A stretch of 9,989 nt of DNA from JAYPUG01 sp038117265 (lineage in GTDB: Bacteria; Pseudomonadota; Alphaproteobacteria; UBA6615): NCBI GenBank assembly GCA_038117265.1, contig JAYOFO010000084.1, forward strand, positions 1-9,989, read 5' to 3'. Positions 7,244 to 9,989 of the stretch are shown one piece after another; position 1 is the stretch's first letter, and each line of letters begins with the position of its first letter. Under the pieces are notes generated by a model that worked only from the letters and a program-made list of their open reading frames with translations, ran no database searches and was not told where the DNA came from. Made by a program: the position numbers and the translations under genes.

Positions 7244-8926
7244 ATGACCCAGCAATTCGATTACATCGTCGTCGGCGCCGGCTCGGCCGGCTGCGTCATG
7301 GCCAGCCGGCTGTCGGCACGTTCGGCCAACCGCGTGCTGCTGCTCGAGGCCGGCCAGGACACGCCGCCGGGTGCGGAGCCCGCCGACGTGCTCGACACCT
7401 ACCCCATGTCCTACTTCAACCCCGCCTATGCCTGGCGGACGATCCGCGGCCACGCCCGCAGCGCGGCCGACTCCCCTGCCGCACCGTTCCGGCAGGGCCG
7501 GATCATGGGCGGCACGTCCTCGATCAACGGCATGGTCGCGCTGCGCGGCATGCCGATTGATTACGCGGAGTGGGCCGCGCTGGGTGCGGCGGGCTGGTCG
7601 TGGGACGAGGTGCTGCCGCATTTCCGCGCGCTCGAGACCGACATCGATGCCGACGGCCCGCTCCACGGCAAGGCGGGCCCGATCCCCGTCCGCCGGGTGC
7701 CGCGCGCCGAGTGGCCGCCGTTTGCCAACGGGGTCGATGCGTGGGCGCACAGCCGCCAGCTCGCCGACATCGCCGACCTCAACGGCGAGTTCCGCGAGGG
7801 GGTGGGCAGCCTGCCGCTCAGCCGGTTTCCCGACAAGCGGGCCTCGGCGGCGATCTGCTTCCTCGATGCGGCCGTCCGCGCGCGCGAGAACCTGACGATC
7901 GTCACCGACGCCCAGGTCGAGCGGCTGGTCGTCGACGGCGGGCGCATCACCGGCGTGGACGCGACGGTCGCAGGCGGCGCGCAATCCTTCCGCGCGGGCG
8001 AGACCATCGCGTGCGCCGGGGCGCTGCAGTCGCCGGTGATGCTGCTGCGCGCGGGCATCGGCCCGGCGGGGCATCTGCGCGAGATGGGCATCGACGTGGT
8101 GGCGGACCGGCCGGGCGTTGGCGCCAACCTGCAGAACCACCAGGTCGTCTATGTCGTGGCGCAGCTGCGCCGCGACGCCGCCCAGCCGCTCAGCCTCAAG
8201 TCCCACTCGGTCGGCGCCTACCGCTATTCCTCGGGGGCCGAGGGGGCGGGCGAGCTCGACATGAGCATGTCGATCAGCAGCCGCACGGGCTGGCACCCGC
8301 TGGGCCGCCGGCTCGCCGGACTGGTGCCGACCGTCTTCAAGCCCGCCTCGCGCGGGCGCGTCTCGCTGGCCGGTGCGGGCGCCGATACGCCGCCGCGCAT
8401 CGAGTTCCGCTATCTCAGCCATCCGCGCGACCGCGCCGCGCTGACCGGCGGCGTGGCGCGGGCGATCGAGATCCTGCTGTCGCCCGAGGTGCGGCCGCTC
8501 TGGCACCATGCGGTGCCGGTGACCCGCGCCGACCGGATGCGCGCGCTCAACGACATCACCTTCACCAACACGCTCCGCTCGAAGGTCCTCGCCGGCCTGT
8601 TCGACACCGTGCCGGCGGTCGGGAAGCCCGTGCTGGCGTCCCTGTCCGAGCCGGGGCTCGACATCGCGGAGCTGGCACGCGATACCGATGCCCTGGGCGA
8701 GATCACCGGGAAGGCCGTGGCCGGCGTGTTCCACCCGGCCGGCACCTGCCGGATGGGCGCGGCGGACGATCCGGCCGCCGTCACCGACCCGCAGGGAAGG
8801 GTCTATGGCGTCGACGGGCTGCGCGTGGTCGACGCCTCGCTGATGCCGACCCTGCCGCGCGGCAACACCAACTTCCCGACCATGATGGCGGCCGAGAAGA
8901 TCTCGGCCGGCATGCTGGCGGGGTGA
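7244..8926 (+). CDS. GMC family FAD-dependent alcohol dehydrogenase/oxidase (choline dehydrogenase-like)
   Basis: A 560-residue flavoenzyme of the glucose-methanol-choline family, oxidising an alcohol to an aldehyde or ketone and passing electrons to oxygen or an unknown carrier. The N-terminal dinucleotide-binding fold has GAGSAG at residues 11-16 and the ribose-binding Glu35 in LLLEAG. The first GMC signature GRIMGGTSSINGM is at 85-97 and the second, ACAGALQSPVMLLRAGIGP, near 262-280. The C-terminal active site has HPAGTCRMG with catalytic His497, and GNTNFPTMMAAEK with the partner Asn (541/543). Length and motif spacing are normal and there is no signal peptide, so it is probably cytoplasmic. 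It is close in type to choline/polyethylene-glycol/long-chain alcohol dehydrogenases, but betaine aldehyde dehydrogenase and betI genes are absent nearby, so choline is not indicated. The start ATG 7244 has only a weak ribosome binding site. The upstream palindrome may be its operator. Confidence 0.93.
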   Translation: MTQQFDYIVVGAGSAGCVMASRLSARSANRVLLLEAGQDTPPGAEPADVLDTYPMSYFNPAYAWRTIRGHARSAADSPAAPFRQGRIMGGTSSINGMVALRGMPIDYAEWAALGAAGWSWDEVLPHFRALETDIDADGPLHGKAGPIPVRRVPRAEWPPFANGVDAWAHSRQLADIADLNGEFREGVGSLPLSRFPDKRASAAICFLDAAVRARENLTIVTDAQVERLVVDGGRITGVDATVAGGAQSFRAGETIACAGALQSPVMLLRAGIGPAGHLREMGIDVVADRPGVGANLQNHQVVYVVAQLRRDAAQPLSLKSHSVGAYRYSSGAEGAGELDMSMSISSRTGWHPLGRRLAGLVPTVFKPASRGRVSLAGAGADTPPRIEFRYLSHPRDRAALTGGVARAIEILLSPEVRPLWHHAVPVTRADRMRALNDITFTNTLRSKVLAGLFDTVPAVGKPVLASLSEPGLDIAELARDTDALGEITGKAVAGVFHPAGTCRMGAADDPAAVTDPQGRVYGVDGLRVVDASLMPTLPRGNTNFPTMMAAEKISAGMLAG

Positions 8927-9016
8927 ACCCGCGTCAAGATGCTGGCCAATGTTCGCGCGGTCATGGAAAGATCGCGCAACGAAATCTGATGGCATATGGC
9001 GACAGGGGGCGGCATC

Positions 9017-9989
9017 ATGGCGAAGGCGACGGGGTTACGCAGGCCGAAGGCCAAGGCGAAGGACGGTTCGTGGTCCGAGGTGCGCGACGGCATGCGCATC
9101 GACTGGGACGTGCCCATCGAGATGGACGACGGGCTGGTGCTGCGCGCCAACGTCTACCGGCCGGTGAAGGCGGGGAAGTATCCGGTCGTCCTCGCGCACG
9201 GCCCCTATGCCAAGGATCTCGCCATCCAGGACGGCTATCCCAGCGTGTGGGAGAATTTCTCGGGCGCGCATCCCGAGGCGATTGAGGGGTCGTCCAACAT
9301 CCACCAGAGCTGGGAGGTGGTCGACCCCGAGCAGTGGGTGCCCGACGGCTATGCCTGCGTGCGCGTCGACAGCCGCGGCGCCGGTCGCTCACCCGGCTAC
9401 ATCGACCATTGGTCGCCGCGCGAGACGAAGGACTTCCACGACTGCATCGAATGGGCGGGCGTGCAGGACTGGTCGAACGGCAAGGTCGGGCTCGCCGGCA
9501 TCTCCTACTACGCCGTCAACCAGTGGCAGGTCGCCGCGATGCGCCCGCCGCACCTGGCGGCGATGTGCGTGTGGGAAGGGTTCAGCGACTTCTACCGCGA
9601 GCTCTCGCATCCGGGCGGCATCTACACCGGTTTCCTCGCCAACTGGTACGACCTGCAGATCAAGACGGTGCAGCATGGGGTTGGCAAGCGCGGCAACAAC
9701 AGCCGCGTCCATGGCGAACTGGCGGCAGGACCCGTCACCCTGTCGGAGAAGCAGCTCGAGCGGAACCGCGCCGATCTCGGTCGCGACTATTTCTCGCGCC
9801 CGCTCGCCAGCGATCCGTTCTACACGGACCGCACCGCAGACCTGTCGAAGATCGAGGTGCCGCTGCTCAGCTGCGCGAGCTGGGCGGGCCAGCCGCTGCA
9901 TCCGCGCGGCAACTATGTCGGCTACCTGAAGGCCGGCTCGAAGCAGAAATGGCTCGAGTGTCACAATCTCGAGCACTGGACCCATTTCT
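9017..9989 (+). CDS. CocE/NonD family alpha/beta hydrolase (peptidase S15-like), 3' end beyond window
   Basis: The reading frame is open from ATG 9017 to the right edge (324 codons; family usually about 550-600), so the C-terminal jelly-roll domain and the end of the catalytic domain lie outside. AGGGGG (9004-9009) seven bases upstream supports the start. A lysine-rich N-terminus precedes VPIEMDDGLVLRANVYRPV, the typical opening of CocE-like proteins. Then come VVLAHGPYAKD with Tyr64 at the oxyanion-hole position, DGYACVRVDSRGAGRSPG, and the nucleophile elbow GISYYA with Ser163 (family GxSYxG; the second Gly is Ala here). The last visible residues HNLEHWTHF carry His320/His323, at a position where a catalytic-triad His could fall. 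The family hydrolyses esters, amides or Xaa-Pro peptides; the substrate is not predictable. No signal peptide. It lies 90 bases after the GMC gene on the same strand, possibly cotranscribed. Confidence 0.92.
   Translation, partial: MAKATGLRRPKAKAKDGSWSEVRDGMRIDWDVPIEMDDGLVLRANVYRPVKAGKYPVVLAHGPYAKDLAIQDGYPSVWENFSGAHPEAIEGSSNIHQSWEVVDPEQWVPDGYACVRVDSRGAGRSPGYIDHWSPRETKDFHDCIEWAGVQDWSNGKVGLAGISYYAVNQWQVAAMRPPHLAAMCVWEGFSDFYRELSHPGGIYTGFLANWYDLQIKTVQHGVGKRGNNSRVHGELAAGPVTLSEKQLERNRADLGRDYFSRPLASDPFYTDRTADLSKIEVPLLSCASWAGQPLHPRGNYVGYLKAGSKQKWLECHNLEHWTHF

Noticed and set aside
7145..8995. 616-codon minus-strand ORF opposite the GMC gene
   Set aside because: It is exactly antisense to a gene with all GMC motifs and has an Arg/Ala/Gly/His-rich composition typical of shadow frames in GC-rich DNA.

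Overview
The window reads as ordinary chromosomal DNA from a high-GC alphaproteobacterium. The clearest signs are the divergent pair of aroA and a TIGR02300 'FYDLN acid' gene, a typical alphaproteobacterial neighbourhood, and a tRNA-Ala(GGC) with alphaproteobacterial T-arm features. Coding sequences are strongly G/C-biased at third positions, so long antisense ORFs are common. The intact genes end in TGA. I see no insertion sequence, integrase, phage gene or CRISPR array.

Layout. 1-1078 (-): 5' part of aroA (EPSP synthase), running off the left edge. 1233-1592 (+): small zinc-ribbon-like protein with a very acidic tail (TIGR02300 family). 1683-1758 (+): tRNA-Ala(GGC), followed by a strong intrinsic terminator at 1799-1824. 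1902-2576 (+): flavin reductase-like FMN-binding protein. It converges on a two-gene minus-strand unit made of an Old Yellow Enzyme-family oxidoreductase (3923-2787) and a translationally coupled 60-residue membrane protein (2779-2597).

4041-6895 (-) is a three-gene ABC importer operon in the order binding protein, permease, ATPase, with ATGA start/stop overlaps at both junctions. It lies behind a well-formed cobalamin (AdoCbl) riboswitch at 7112-6948, so it is best read as a btuFCD-type corrinoid uptake operon. Each of the three genes carries exactly one disabling lesion as sequenced: an in-frame TAG just after the signal peptide of btuF, an in-frame TAA in the first conserved permease motif of btuC, and a frameshift in a GC-dinucleotide run of btuD. 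The other genes in the window look intact. Either the operon is freshly decaying under an intact riboswitch, or the sequence has errors there. This is the most interesting feature of the window.

On the other side of the riboswitch, 7244-8926 (+) encodes a GMC-family FAD-dependent alcohol dehydrogenase/oxidase. After it, 9017 to the right edge (+) holds the first ~324 residues of a CocE/NonD-type alpha/beta hydrolase. A perfect 7+2+7 palindrome at 7133-7148 (TTGACCG-gg-CGGTCAA), of the form bound by TetR-family repressors, sits between the riboswitch and the GMC gene and could control either side.

I found no convincing wholly new system. The notable material is the riboswitch with its triply broken operon, the TetR-like operator, and the coupled small membrane protein.
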